47,878 bases of DNA from a virus: the IMG/VR virus record IMGVR_UViG_3300027911_000021, positions 1 to 47,878 of that record; one strand, given 5' to 3'. Below, one piece after another: positions 30,426-39,211 of the stretch; position 1 is the first letter of the stretch; every line of letters begins with the position of its first letter. Both the position numbers and the translations under genes were made by a program. Under the pieces are notes generated by a model, which worked only from the letters and a program-made list of their open reading frames with translations, searched no databases and was not told the DNA's origin.

Positions 30426-30797
30426 ATGGCCAAGGCCCCCAAGCTCGGCGATATGCGCTGGTCGATCCAGCTGATGCGCCGCGCCATCGTCATGCCGACG
30501 TCCCTCGGTTGCGAAGAGATCGACCACGTCTACACGCCGTTTCTGACGACCCGGGCCGCCTGCCAAACGCACAACGGTGTCAGTGAATTCGATACCGTCG
30601 CGCTCGGTGGCGCCAAGGCCAGCCACACCTTCATCATCCGCTTCACGAGCTTGCCCGTCGATATCCGCGACCGCGTCCAGGACAGCCTCGGCACGCTCTA
30701 TACCATTCTCGCGGTCGATACGATCAACGAGGGCCGGCGCTGGATGCGTCTGCGCTGTGCGCTCGTCGGCGCCGCCGATAAGCCGGTCGACAGGTAG
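30426..30797 (+). CDS. Head closure/head-tail joining protein
   Basis: A 123-residue protein of the Phage_H_T_join type: an opening LGDMRWSIQLMRR, a TTRAACQTHNGVSEFDTVAL middle, FIIRFTSLPVDIRDRV and YTILAVDTINEGRRWMRLRC. These strands form the small barrel that closes the head channel. It lies directly after the Ala-rich protein and before the neck gene. Confidence 0.75.
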   Translation: MAKAPKLGDMRWSIQLMRRAIVMPTSLGCEEIDHVYTPFLTTRAACQTHNGVSEFDTVALGGAKASHTFIIRFTSLPVDIRDRVQDSLGTLYTILAVDTINEGRRWMRLRCALVGAADKPVDR

Positions 30798-30802
30798 GCC
30801 GC

Positions 30803-30916
30803 ATGGACCCCGAGCGCCCCGATCCGCTGGCGTGGGCCCGCACGAGCCCGACCGCGGACATCGCAGGCGTCGCGCTGCTGACCATCTTGGCGTTGGTTCT
30901 GATCGTTCTGCTGTAG
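30803..30916 (+). CDS. 37-residue single-pass membrane mini-protein
   Basis: A short gene with GTAGG upstream of ATG 30803, ending at TAG 30914..30916. A Pro/Arg-rich head (MDPERPDPLAWARTSP) precedes one hydrophobic helix, IAGVALLTILALVLIVLL, at the very C-terminus. Such tail-anchored mini-proteins in phage structural operons are often overlooked. The neat spacing from both neighbours supports it. Function unknown. Confidence 0.55.
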   Translation: MDPERPDPLAWARTSPTADIAGVALLTILALVLIVLL

Positions 30917-30926
30917 GGGGTGGGTC

Positions 30927-31343
30927 ATGGGCTTCATGGTGCGCGGCGAAGCCGATGCCAACCGCGTGTTGCTGAACCTCAAGGCCAACTTTCAGCGCGC
31001 GATCCTGGGCGGCGGCAACGAGGCCGTGATCCTGATCACCAACCGCGCGCGACAGGGCATGATCGAGGGCCCCCATTCGGGTCGCCAGTATCCGCGCTTG
31101 CCCAATCAGTCCTCATCCGCCGGCGAGTATGCCGCCAACCAGTCGGGCAGCATGATGGGCTCGATCGGTGGTTCCAACTCTCTGATGCGTATCGCGATCT
31201 GGGCGACGGCGCCGCACGCCGGCTACGTCGAGTTCGGAACCTCCAAAATGGGCGCCAGGCCGACCGTCGGCGGCGCCATCCGCGACACCGAAGGCCAGGT
31301 CGAGGCCATCATGGGATCCTGGGTCTGGCGCATGGTGTCGTGA
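30927..31343 (+). CDS. Neck protein (HK97 gp10-like)
   Basis: A 138-residue protein of the HK97 gp10-like type. The family marker is HAGYVEFGTSKMGARPTVGG near residue 100-120, following a strand IAIWATAP. The N-terminal helix is preceded by a strand VRGEADANRVLLNL. It builds the neck between closure ring and tail terminator. GGGGGTGGGT precedes the ATG. Confidence 0.8.
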   Translation: MGFMVRGEADANRVLLNLKANFQRAILGGGNEAVILITNRARQGMIEGPHSGRQYPRLPNQSSSAGEYAANQSGSMMGSIGGSNSLMRIAIWATAPHAGYVEFGTSKMGARPTVGGAIRDTEGQVEAIMGSWVWRMVS

Positions 31344-31344
31344 G

Positions 31345-32613
31345 ATGAGAGTGTCCCCCCTGGTCGCACACGCGACGGTCCGGCTGCCGGCGCTGACCCG
31401 GCTGTTCTCCGAACCGGTCAACCTGTCGCTCATGACCGTGGTGACGGGTGGCTTGGTCACGCTCACGTGGTCAGCGCCCCATGGCATCCCGATCGGTCAG
31501 CCGAAGGCGATCTCCATCGTCGACGCTGGTACGCCCAACGCGATTACCGCCGCGACGGCCGTCGCGGTGTCCCAGGGCCTGCTCGTGCAGATCACGACCG
31601 CCTACGGGCACGACCTGACGCTGAATTGGAATCTGTTCGCCAAGCTTTCCGGGTTTGCGGTCGGTGCCGTCAACGGCATGAAGCAGCTCGTCTCGGTCGA
31701 CGGTCCTAACACCTTCACGGTGCTGGTGCCGTCAAATGTCGGCCTGACCGCCGGACCAATTACGATGACCGGCGCCGAAGCCCTGATCGAGCGGCTAGAG
31801 CAGGGCATCGTCGGCTGGCATAAGGTCACGGCGACCGGCACCACGACCGCGACCTTCCCGACCCCGCCAGATGTGGCGCGGTCCTATACGGTGCCCAATC
31901 CGGTTGCGGTCAGCGACGTGCGCGTCGCCGGCGCCATCAATTTCGACGTCGCCAAGAACCTCTACACGCGCGGGTTTGCCCCCGGCGCGACCAGCCAGAC
32001 CAATGCCTTGATGGGCAAGTCGTGGCTGTTCATCTGCCCGTGGCTGACGATGCAGCTCTCCAAAGACCGCCGGGCCCAGACCGACGCGCTGATCGAGCGT
32101 ACCGCAGGCTCGGATTACCGTCGCCTGCTGCTCGACGGCTATAACCTCTACGTGGCGTTGCCGGCCGCCAAATCGACCAGCGGCGCCCGCCCGTCCGATC
32201 TGGCCAACGGCGAAGTGCTGGCCGCGATGCTGCGCACCTTCGACGGTCTCAAGGTGCCGCGCGCGGAGTTCTTTGCCGGCGACACTTACGTCCACACCCT
32301 GGTTCAGCACGGCCAGACCATGGGCGAGTACGACTACGCCACCTACTGGCACGGGTTTTCGGTCGAGGCCCCGGTTCAGTTGCACCAGTGGGATTCGATC
32401 CTGCCCTTCGAGATCACCGCGCTTCCGGAAGTGCCGATGACCCCGCCGTCCGGGGATGGTCCTGGATCGCTCGGCGGGGCCAGCGCGGCGTCGCCCGATG
32501 GTCCGGTCGCACCGACAGGGTCGGTCGCCTTCCGCGGGCTCACGTTCTCGCCCGGCATTTATCACGACACGCTCGACAGCGAGCCGCTCACCGCCACCGT
32601 GCCCTTCGTTTAA
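31345..32613 (+). CDS. Putative tail terminator with inserted beta domain
   Basis: A 422-residue protein between the neck and sheath genes, the position of the tail terminator. The C-terminal half (about 195-360) has the mixed alpha/beta look of such proteins: VAGAINFDVAKNLYTRGFAP, SWLFICPWLTMQLSKDRR, YNLYVALPAA and FGHTMGEYDYA-like text ending in VPMTP. The N-terminal 160 residues are a beta-rich insert, in which LVTLTWSAPHGIPIG and LFAKLSGF ... VSVDGPNTFTVLVPS resemble an insert in the baseplate J protein at 43500..44837. At 422 residues it is much longer than usual for this role. The call rests mainly on position. Confidence 0.55.
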   Translation: MRVSPLVAHATVRLPALTRLFSEPVNLSLMTVVTGGLVTLTWSAPHGIPIGQPKAISIVDAGTPNAITAATAVAVSQGLLVQITTAYGHDLTLNWNLFAKLSGFAVGAVNGMKQLVSVDGPNTFTVLVPSNVGLTAGPITMTGAEALIERLEQGIVGWHKVTATGTTTATFPTPPDVARSYTVPNPVAVSDVRVAGAINFDVAKNLYTRGFAPGATSQTNALMGKSWLFICPWLTMQLSKDRRAQTDALIERTAGSDYRRLLLDGYNLYVALPAAKSTSGARPSDLANGEVLAAMLRTFDGLKVPRAEFFAGDTYVHTLVQHGQTMGEYDYATYWHGFSVEAPVQLHQWDSILPFEITALPEVPMTPPSGDGPGSLGGASAASPDGPVAPTGSVAFRGLTFSPGIYHDTLDSEPLTATVPFV

Positions 32614-32642
32614 GTCCACCCTGCCCAAGGAACCCCACCGCC

Positions 32643-32918
32643 ATGACCAATCAGACGATCAGGCTCCGCATCGCGGGGTCCACGCCGATTCACGGCAAGC
32701 GCCCCGGAGCTGAGTTCACTGTCGCGGTCGATGCCGACGGCATCCCGCTTGATCAGAATTGGCGGCGTCGTCTCGCCGACGAAAACCTCTACGGCATCGG
32801 CGCCGTGGTTGTTGTCGGCGCCTCCCCGGCGACCCCGACACCCGTTCCCGCTGCGACCTCGTCTGCAGCTCCCGCAACGGCGGCGCCGGCCGCGACCTCG
32901 ACCGTGAAAGGCTCCTAA
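32643..32918 (+). CDS. Mu gp38-like DUF2635 protein
   Basis: A 91-residue protein. The first 55 residues follow DUF2635: TPIHGKRPGAEFTVAVDADG, then IPLDQNWRRRLADEN, where the family has a Gly-rich opening, an L...G..V turn and W.RRL.DGDV. The C-terminal 35 residues are Ala/Pro/Thr-rich and disordered. In Mu the equivalent small gene also lies directly before the sheath gene. Function is not established. Confidence 0.65.
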   Translation: MTNQTIRLRIAGSTPIHGKRPGAEFTVAVDADGIPLDQNWRRRLADENLYGIGAVVVVGASPATPTPVPAATSSAAPATAAPAATSTVKGS

Positions 32919-32921
32919 TCC

Positions 32922-34508
32922 ATGGCACAGGCAACTCAGTATTCTCAGCAGTACGTCGCCAATCCGCGCACGACGTTCGATCTCGTAACCGTCGATTCGA
33001 CCATCGGCCCGGAGAACCAGCGCGCCCTGCTGATTGGTCAGATGACGACGGGCTCGGCCACGCCCGGCGCCCTCTTCGCCAACGTGCCGCGCACGTTTGC
33101 CGATATCGCCGCGGCCTTCGGTGCGAACTCGCACCTGGCCCAGATCGCGATGGCTTACCGCGAGGTCAACACCGTCACCCAGGTCGATGCACTTCCCTTG
33201 TCGGACGCCAGCGGTGGCACCTTGGCAGCCGCGGCGGTCGGGATCGCCGGCACCGCAACGGCTGCCGGCATTTTGTATTTCTCGGTGGTCAGCCAGCAGA
33301 ACCACACGTACGAGGTCGACGTCAACATCGGCGATACCCCGAGCGTCGTTGCCGCCGCTCTGATGGCGGCCATCGCCGCCGATCTCTACATGCCGTTCAC
33401 TGCCGCTTCGAGCGTCATCAGCGGTCTGCAGACGGTCACCTTGACCGCGGCCAACAAGGGCCTCGGCGCCAATGATTGGTTGCTGGCGGTCCAGGGCAAG
33501 GTGCCTGGCCTCACGGTCACGCTGACCGGCTGGGCCGGCGGCGCCACCAACCCCTCGCTGACCTCGCTGTGGGATCCGGTCGCCTCGACCCGGTATCAGA
33601 CCATCGTGTGGCCCAACAGCTATACGCTGGGGTCGCTCTCAGGCTTCCTGAACCCGCGCAAGAACGTCGCCAACAACGTGATGGATGGGCGTGGTTTCGT
33701 CTATCTCAATCAGCCGTTCTCGACGGTGATGGCAACCGCTCTCGGGCTCAACAGCTCGGAGATCGTCGTCCTCAACAACCAGCCGACGGCGATGGCGAAC
33801 CGTTGGCTCGGCCCCTACCTGCCCGAAGCCCCCGACGTGATCGCAGCCAAGTTTGCTGCGGCCCGCGATCTGCGCCTTTCGCTCGGCGCCGATATTTCGA
33901 GCGTGGTCGTCACCAACGCCCCAAACGACCAGGTCGGCGGCCCGAGCACCGCGTCGCTGCCCTACTTCAACACGCCGCTGATCGGCGTGGCTCCTGGCCT
34001 CGCCGGCACCGGCCATACCTACGACGAACAGGTGGAGCTCGAGGCCTCTGGCGTCTCGGTCATCGGCGACAACCGCTTCGGCAATAGCGTGATCGCCGGC
34101 CAGATCGTGACGACCTGGCTCAACGATGCCGCGGGCAATCCCGACCAGACTTGGAAGTATCTCGAGTGGCGCGACACGCACGGCATGATCCGGGAGTTCT
34201 TCCAGGAGAACTGCCAGAAGCGCTTCGCCCAGACCCGTCTCACCACCGGTGACATCGTCGGCGGGTTTGACATGACCAACCAGCAGACCATCTTCTCCTT
34301 CTGCCAGCTGCTCTATCAACAGCTGACCCAGATGGCGCTGACGGTCGAAGGCCAGGCGGCGCGGACCGCGTTCGAGCAGAGCCTCGTCATCACGCTGACG
34401 CCGTCACAGCGGCTCGCTGCGATCTCGATGGTGGTCCCGATGGTCAGCCAGCTCGGCCAGATCAACGGCGTCATCCAGTACACCTTCACGGTCGGCTCGT
34501 CCTCGTAA
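32922..34508 (+). CDS. Contractile tail sheath protein (Mu gpL-like)
   Basis: A 528-residue tail sheath. It starts with a beta region that leads to QRALLIGQMTTGSATPGALF, the sheath family's opening. The middle (about 100-200) is an Ala-rich domain with ATAAGILYFSVVSQQNHTYE. The later part has GFVYLNQPFS, NNQPTAMANRWLGPYLPEAP and the conserved C-terminal domain with FRETFC-like QTIFSFCQLLYQQLTQMALT and a final VIQYTFTV. Sheath subunits contract to drive the tube through the envelope. The presence of a sheath defines the phage as myovirus-like. Confidence 0.88.
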   Translation: MAQATQYSQQYVANPRTTFDLVTVDSTIGPENQRALLIGQMTTGSATPGALFANVPRTFADIAAAFGANSHLAQIAMAYREVNTVTQVDALPLSDASGGTLAAAAVGIAGTATAAGILYFSVVSQQNHTYEVDVNIGDTPSVVAAALMAAIAADLYMPFTAASSVISGLQTVTLTAANKGLGANDWLLAVQGKVPGLTVTLTGWAGGATNPSLTSLWDPVASTRYQTIVWPNSYTLGSLSGFLNPRKNVANNVMDGRGFVYLNQPFSTVMATALGLNSSEIVVLNNQPTAMANRWLGPYLPEAPDVIAAKFAAARDLRLSLGADISSVVVTNAPNDQVGGPSTASLPYFNTPLIGVAPGLAGTGHTYDEQVELEASGVSVIGDNRFGNSVIAGQIVTTWLNDAAGNPDQTWKYLEWRDTHGMIREFFQENCQKRFAQTRLTTGDIVGGFDMTNQQTIFSFCQLLYQQLTQMALTVEGQAARTAFEQSLVITLTPSQRLAAISMVVPMVSQLGQINGVIQYTFTVGSSS

Positions 34509-34606
34509 GGCCAGGACAGGGAGCGGGTAGGCCGAGGCCGCTCGCTCCGGTCCGCTCACCGCTTTAGCAACCCCGCCTTTTTCGCCCCAATCCAGGAACC
34601 GTCGCA

Positions 34607-35014
34607 ATGGCCACCATCAGTCAGACCCGGGAAGTCTCTACGCCGTCAGTGCTCGTGTCGGGCGTCACCATTCCGATCATCCCCAACTCGGCGGAGTGGG
34701 GCCTCGGCAACGGCTCGACGCCGCGCGCGGTGTCCAACGGCGGCGGCTCGATCGCCCTCGTCAACGGCATCGACGCCTCCAAGCTCGTGTGCGGCGTCAA
34801 GTTCGAGGTCGCCAACACGCCCGAGATGATCGGCATCTGCCGTGCCTGGATCAACAACGCCAACAACGGCGGCCAGGAGACGATCCAGATCGTCGACCAG
34901 GCGTCGGGGTCTTCGTGGGCCTTTGACCAGTGCTACCTCAAAGGCGACATGAACGCTGGCCTCAAGGCCAACGGCAATATCACGGTCGCGTGGGACGCGC
35001 GCTACGTCGCTTAA
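34607..35014 (+). CDS. Tail tube protein (Mu gpM-like)
   Basis: A 135-residue beta-rich protein: VTIPIIPNSAEWGLGNGSTP, SIALVNGIDASKLVCGVKFE, and later FDQCYLKGDMNAGLKANGNI. The small size and the place directly after the sheath fit the tail tube subunit, which stacks in hexameric rings. The 98 bases before it hold no gene and only a weak stem. AGGAACC lies before the ATG. Confidence 0.8.
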   Translation: MATISQTREVSTPSVLVSGVTIPIIPNSAEWGLGNGSTPRAVSNGGGSIALVNGIDASKLVCGVKFEVANTPEMIGICRAWINNANNGGQETIQIVDQASGSSWAFDQCYLKGDMNAGLKANGNITVAWDARYVA

Positions 35015-35042
35015 ACGTTAACACCACTAAGGGGGACTACCC

Positions 35043-35738
35043 ATGTCACATCCATCGAACCAAAGCGGAGCCGTGTCGGGACACGCGGCTCCGGTCCAGA
35101 AGGGCCGCAAGGTCCTGATCCTGCCGTGCGAGTTCCGCTACACCGCCAAGGCGCCTGGCGGTCAGGCCACGTTCTTGACCGAACACGCCGTCACGGTGTG
35201 CGCGCCCTCTTTGGCGCACTTCGCCATCCACAGCCGGATGATCGGCTTTGCCAAGGCCGCCAGCGCCACGTTCCAGCGCGAACAGGCCATCGCGTTCTCG
35301 GCCATGAAGCCCGAGGCGATCGAGACCATGATGCGCGCCCGCAAGGCGATGGCAGCCGATGCCGCTCAGGCTGGCGTGGTCGAGGCCGAGGAGCTTCCGC
35401 CCGAGACCGAGGTCGAGATGGCCGATCGCGTCATGGACTACTTCGCGACCGGGCTTGGCCCCGATCGGTTCCCCGAGTTCTGGGACTGGCTGAAGAAGGT
35501 CCTGACCGGCAATCCGCGGCTTGCCTTTGTCGGCGACGCTGAGGGCGGCAGGACCGGCTCGGCCCTCAACGACGGCGAATGGAATGCCATCGACCAGGCC
35601 GGCGGCATGGAGGCGATCAACATCATTCTGGCCGGCTTCGCCGATTTTTTCTTAACGGGGGTTGCGCCGTCGAAGTCAGCTTCGACGACTGGAACCGAAT
35701 CGCCCACCTCTCAGCCTTCCGAAGTAACGGAGCTTTGA
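35043..35738 (+). CDS. Tail assembly chaperone, short form
   Basis: A 231-residue zero-frame product. The N-terminal part (about 20-75) is beta-rich (KVLILPCEFRYTAKAPGGQA, then FLTEHAVTVC), followed by a helical region ending PEFWDWLKKVLTG. The last 28 residues after the slippery site are Thr/Ser-rich and probably without structure. In phages this gene wraps the tape measure and recruits tube subunits. It is made in excess over the frameshifted long form. The gene lies between tube and tape measure, as in Mu. Confidence 0.8.
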   Translation: MSHPSNQSGAVSGHAAPVQKGRKVLILPCEFRYTAKAPGGQATFLTEHAVTVCAPSLAHFAIHSRMIGFAKAASATFQREQAIAFSAMKPEAIETMMRARKAMAADAAQAGVVEAEELPPETEVEMADRVMDYFATGLGPDRFPEFWDWLKKVLTGNPRLAFVGDAEGGRTGSALNDGEWNAIDQAGGMEAINIILAGFADFFLTGVAPSKSASTTGTESPTSQPSEVTEL

Positions 35739-35833
35739 GCCTGGATCGGGCGCTGTCCCTGGCGCTGCCCGAGCTGCTCACGGCCAACGACTTCCTGAAC
35801 GAACTCGATAAGCTCAAAACCGGCGGACGCTGA
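35043..35833 (+). CDS. Tail assembly chaperone, -1 frameshift long form
   Basis: The long product is read in frame 0 from 35043 to 35651 and then in the -1 frame from 35651 to 35833, giving about 263 residues. The extension begins LNGGCAVEVSFDDWNRIAHL and ends with a helix LLTANDFLNELDKLKTGGR. The -1 frame is open through the slip site and reaches its stop 15 bases before the tape-measure ATG. Such extended chaperones bind the tape measure, while the short form binds tube protein. Confidence 0.8.
35645..35687 (+). promoter_or_regulatory. Programmed -1 frameshift signal
   Basis: T-TTT-TTC (35645..35651) is a canonical X-XXY-YYZ heptamer in the right phase, with zero-frame codons TTT TTC. Sixteen bases on, CGTCGAAG (35668..35675) pairs perfectly with CTTCGACG (35680..35687) around the tetraloop TCAG. 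The spacer is longer than the usual 5-9 bases. Confidence 0.82.
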
Positions 35834-35850
35834 GGGGAGATTTCACGTCA

Positions 35851-38800
35851 ATGTCCCAGCACGTCGTCGACTTCATTTTCGAGCTGATCGATAAGTTCTC
35901 CGGCAACGCCAACAAGATCGGCGCGTCGGCGTTGAAAGCCGAGAAAGCCATCCACCAGATGGGCAAGGCGGCTGATGCCGTCGATAAGGCCATGGCCAAA
36001 GGCGCGGCAGGAGCCAGCCGTCTGCATACGTCTGTTAAGTCGATCGACCCGGCCTTGCAGTCGGCCACCCGCCAATTGCAGGCCTATGGGGCTGCCGGAG
36101 AAAAGGCCGCCCGGCAGGTCAAGACCCTCGAAGAGGCGCACGCCGCTTTGGGGAGGTTGCAGGCCCGCGAGGACTCGCGCCAACGCGCCCGCCAGAACGT
36201 GATGCGCAACGGCATGCTGGCGTTCGGTGGCTATGAGCTGGCAACCCACCTGCAGAGCGGTCTTGGTCACTTCCTCGACACCTCGAACAACGAGTATATG
36301 GCGCAGCAAAAGATGGGCTTCGCCGGCTTCAACGATGCTCAGACGCGCCGGGCCGTCAGTCAGGCGAGCGGATTGTCGGCTAAGTACCGCAACATGTCGC
36401 GCGGCGACGTGCTAGAGCAAATGTACGAAGGCGTCAGCATCTTCGGCGACGCGGAATCGTCGCTGGGAAACGTCGAGATGATGACCCGGTTCGGGTCGTT
36501 TCTGAAGGCGTTCCAGGGTGGCACGCACGCCGGCAAGGGTGCCGGATGGCTGCGTGAGGCCTATGCCGGCGTCAAGTCGGCGGAAATGCAGGGCGCTCTC
36601 AATGAGATGGACCCGGCGAAGCGCAAAGGGGAGGTCGAGCGCTATCTCAAGGGCATGATCTCCATGAAGGCGCTCTATGGCGATCAGGCGAAGATTTCTG
36701 ACTACCTCGCCATGCAGAAGTACGCGGGCGCCTCGTTCTACGGGATGAGCGACGAGTTCCGCTTCGGCTTCCTGCCGGCGATGATTCAAGAGCGCGGCGG
36801 TATGCAGACCGGCCAGCGTCTCATGACGACTTACAACACCATGAACGGCGCCGTGTTGCTGCGCGGCAAGCAGAAGGAAGCGCTCGCGAAGTTCGGCCTG
36901 CTCGAAGGCAAAGGCAAGGGCGCGCACCTCCCCAATGCATTGCGCGATGCCTACAACGTCGATCCGCGCAAAGCGGAAGAGATGATTCTCGACCACATCG
37001 CCAAGGCCCGTCATCTGGATATGAATACGGAGCTCGGCCGCAAGCTATTGCGGGCGTATGTGCCGGGCGATCTGGCCGCGATGTTCCCGAACCGGAGCAC
37101 CTCCGGCCTGTTCAGTGATATGTTCTTCAACGAACACAATTTCGACAAGCACGTCAAAGCCATGGCCGACGTCAAGCGGATCATGGAGGCTTACGCCGAC
37201 GGCAAACGCTTCCTGGCCGGTGAGACCAAGGAGGGCGCCGAGACTTCCGTCGCCGCCCAGTGGTCTAATCTGAAGGCGACCATCGGCACTCCAATGATGC
37301 CGCAGTACATCGCCAGCATGAACCAGCTGGGCGATGCGTTTAATTACGTGTCGACCGCGCTTGGCGGGTTCCTCGACAAGCACCCGCGGATCAAGGAGAT
37401 GTTCGGCAAGGGCACCGTGATGGGGATAGGCGGTCTCGCCGGTCTCTCCGGCCTGGCCGCGACTGGCTTCGGCATCGCGGCGCTCCGCGGCGGTATCGGT
37501 CTCTTGAACCCGTTCAGCGGGGGCGGCATCGGGCTTGGACTGGGCGCTGCAGGAGGTGCTGCCGCGGCCGGTGGTGGTCGCAGTCTGCTCGGGCGCCTCA
37601 TGGGCGGCATGGTTCCGCTCGTCCTCGGTGGCGTCGCGATTGCGGCCCTGACGCCTCTGCTCTCCGACCCGCAAGGCACGCTGCATGGGTTTGCCGACCT
37701 GATGACGAGCGCCTGGGGCGGTGCCCAGGGGCTGTGGACCTCGGTTCAGGGCTCGGGCGCCGCCCAATCGCTGCGCAGCGGGTTTGCCGACCTCAGCAAC
37801 TTCTTGATGACGTCGACGCCGTTGCCTGGCTTCCTCAAGTACCTGTCCGACGCCGGCAAGGAGATTGCCCAATCCGATCTCGGCCGGGCCGCGGGCTCCC
37901 TGATGGGGACCGGCATGGACTTCCTCGCCAACGCCGTGACCAGCGCGCCAACGTCACTCGGCGGGCTTGGCGGCGGCCTCTCTGGCCTCGGCGGCATGGT
38001 GACGAAGGGCTGGGACCGCTACGGCGGATATGCCTCTGCTGCGGCCGGTGGATATGCCGGTTACCGCTTCCTGCGCTACCTGATGGGCCCGCTGGGCGGC
38101 GCTGGCGGCGGTCACGGCGGCAAGATGGGCATGGGCGGGATCGCGGGAGAGTCCCGCATGCACCGCCTCCACCGCAGTATGCACTTGTTGGGCGAAGGCC
38201 ACGATTTCGAGCATCTTGCGACCTGGGGCATGTACGCGAAGCGCGTCGGCCAGACCGCTCGGCGTGTGGCCATGCTGGGTGGCGTTCTTGGTTTCGTCGT
38301 CAGCGAGCTGGCGTGGCACGGCCTCGACAACCTGATCAAGGACCCCAAGGGATCACTTGAATCGGTAGGCCACGGCGTCAGGACCGCTGGCCAGTGGATC
38401 ATGAAGGGGCTGGACTGGATCGATAAGATATCGACCGACATCGGCAACGCGATCGAGGTCGGCCTGAAGTACCGCTTCTTCTCGTTGAAATTCTTGAATG
38501 CGCTGAAGCCCGTCGGCAACGATCTCAAGCCACCGGGCGGCGGTGGGAGCAGTTACGCCAGCTGGGATAAATACCTCGATCACCTCGACCGCTCGAGCGG
38601 CTTGCGGTCGAACATGCGCTACCAGCTCGGTCTCGACACTCGCAAGGTACGCTTCGGCAATGATGCCGTCGACTATGCCCGCGTCCTCAGGAACCCCCTT
38701 ACCGGCCAGAGGGAGGGTTTCGACGTCGGTCGCTTGCTGGACTACCAGACGAGCTACGGTAACCCAATGTGGGGCCACCTTCACGCCCTACGGCGAGGCA

Positions 38801-39201
38801 CGCACAAAGGCCCCGCGGCGCCCTACAACGACTTCTTCACCGACAAGAACCTGTCGGCCACCTTCAGCGACAAAAACATCATCGCGGCCATAACGAAGCC
38901 CTTTGAGGCGATTGGAAAATACATCGGCGACGCCGTTAAGGGAGCCTTGCTGCCAAACCAGGGGCCGCGGCCCGTCGTCAAGTTCGGCACCGACGCGCCG
39001 GGGCAGCAGGCGGGTGGGGCCGCGACGCCGCAAAAGGTCGATGTTACGGTCGCGCCGCTGACGGGTACCGTGAACGGATCCATTACCTTCAAGGTCGATG
39101 CTTCGGGCATGGCCTCCGGCAGCGTGCCAGTGACGGGCGCGGTTCAGAACAAATCGAACGCCGACCGCGGTGAATCCGCGGCGCCCAATCCGACAAAGTG
39201 A
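35851..39201 (+). CDS. Tail tape measure protein
   Basis: A 1116-residue protein, the longest in the window. It starts with long charged helices (FIFELIDKFSGNANKIGASA, about 8-27, and further to 130). The middle contains very hydrophobic Gly/Ala-rich segments (about 520-610: LAGLSGLAATGFGIAALRGG, LGLGAAGGAAAAGGG), and another Gly-rich region lies around 690-750. The C-terminal third has more folded sequence and ends in a polar tail. It sets tail length and may be injected, crossing the inner membrane with its hydrophobic region. At about 1.5 angstroms per residue, a tail of about 165 nm is inferred. Confidence 0.88.
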   Translation: MSQHVVDFIFELIDKFSGNANKIGASALKAEKAIHQMGKAADAVDKAMAKGAAGASRLHTSVKSIDPALQSATRQLQAYGAAGEKAARQVKTLEEAHAALGRLQAREDSRQRARQNVMRNGMLAFGGYELATHLQSGLGHFLDTSNNEYMAQQKMGFAGFNDAQTRRAVSQASGLSAKYRNMSRGDVLEQMYEGVSIFGDAESSLGNVEMMTRFGSFLKAFQGGTHAGKGAGWLREAYAGVKSAEMQGALNEMDPAKRKGEVERYLKGMISMKALYGDQAKISDYLAMQKYAGASFYGMSDEFRFGFLPAMIQERGGMQTGQRLMTTYNTMNGAVLLRGKQKEALAKFGLLEGKGKGAHLPNALRDAYNVDPRKAEEMILDHIAKARHLDMNTELGRKLLRAYVPGDLAAMFPNRSTSGLFSDMFFNEHNFDKHVKAMADVKRIMEAYADGKRFLAGETKEGAETSVAAQWSNLKATIGTPMMPQYIASMNQLGDAFNYVSTALGGFLDKHPRIKEMFGKGTVMGIGGLAGLSGLAATGFGIAALRGGIGLLNPFSGGGIGLGLGAAGGAAAAGGGRSLLGRLMGGMVPLVLGGVAIAALTPLLSDPQGTLHGFADLMTSAWGGAQGLWTSVQGSGAAQSLRSGFADLSNFLMTSTPLPGFLKYLSDAGKEIAQSDLGRAAGSLMGTGMDFLANAVTSAPTSLGGLGGGLSGLGGMVTKGWDRYGGYASAAAGGYAGYRFLRYLMGPLGGAGGGHGGKMGMGGIAGESRMHRLHRSMHLLGEGHDFEHLATWGMYAKRVGQTARRVAMLGGVLGFVVSELAWHGLDNLIKDPKGSLESVGHGVRTAGQWIMKGLDWIDKISTDIGNAIEVGLKYRFFSLKFLNALKPVGNDLKPPGGGGSSYASWDKYLDHLDRSSGLRSNMRYQLGLDTRKVRFGNDAVDYARVLRNPLTGQREGFDVGRLLDYQTSYGNPMWGHLHALRRGTHKGPAAPYNDFFTDKNLSATFSDKNIIAAITKPFEAIGKYIGDAVKGALLPNQGPRPVVKFGTDAPGQQAGGAATPQKVDVTVAPLTGTVNGSITFKVDASGMASGSVPVTGAVQNKSNADRGESAAPNPTK

Positions 39202-39211
39202 GACGGTTCCC

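Noticed and set aside
35579-35833. A separate gene or broken frame after the tail chaperone
   Set aside because: Only its part after the slippery site looks like protein, and it is in the -1 frame exactly at T-TTT-TTC. It is best explained as a frameshift extension, not a separate gene, sequencing error or pseudogene.
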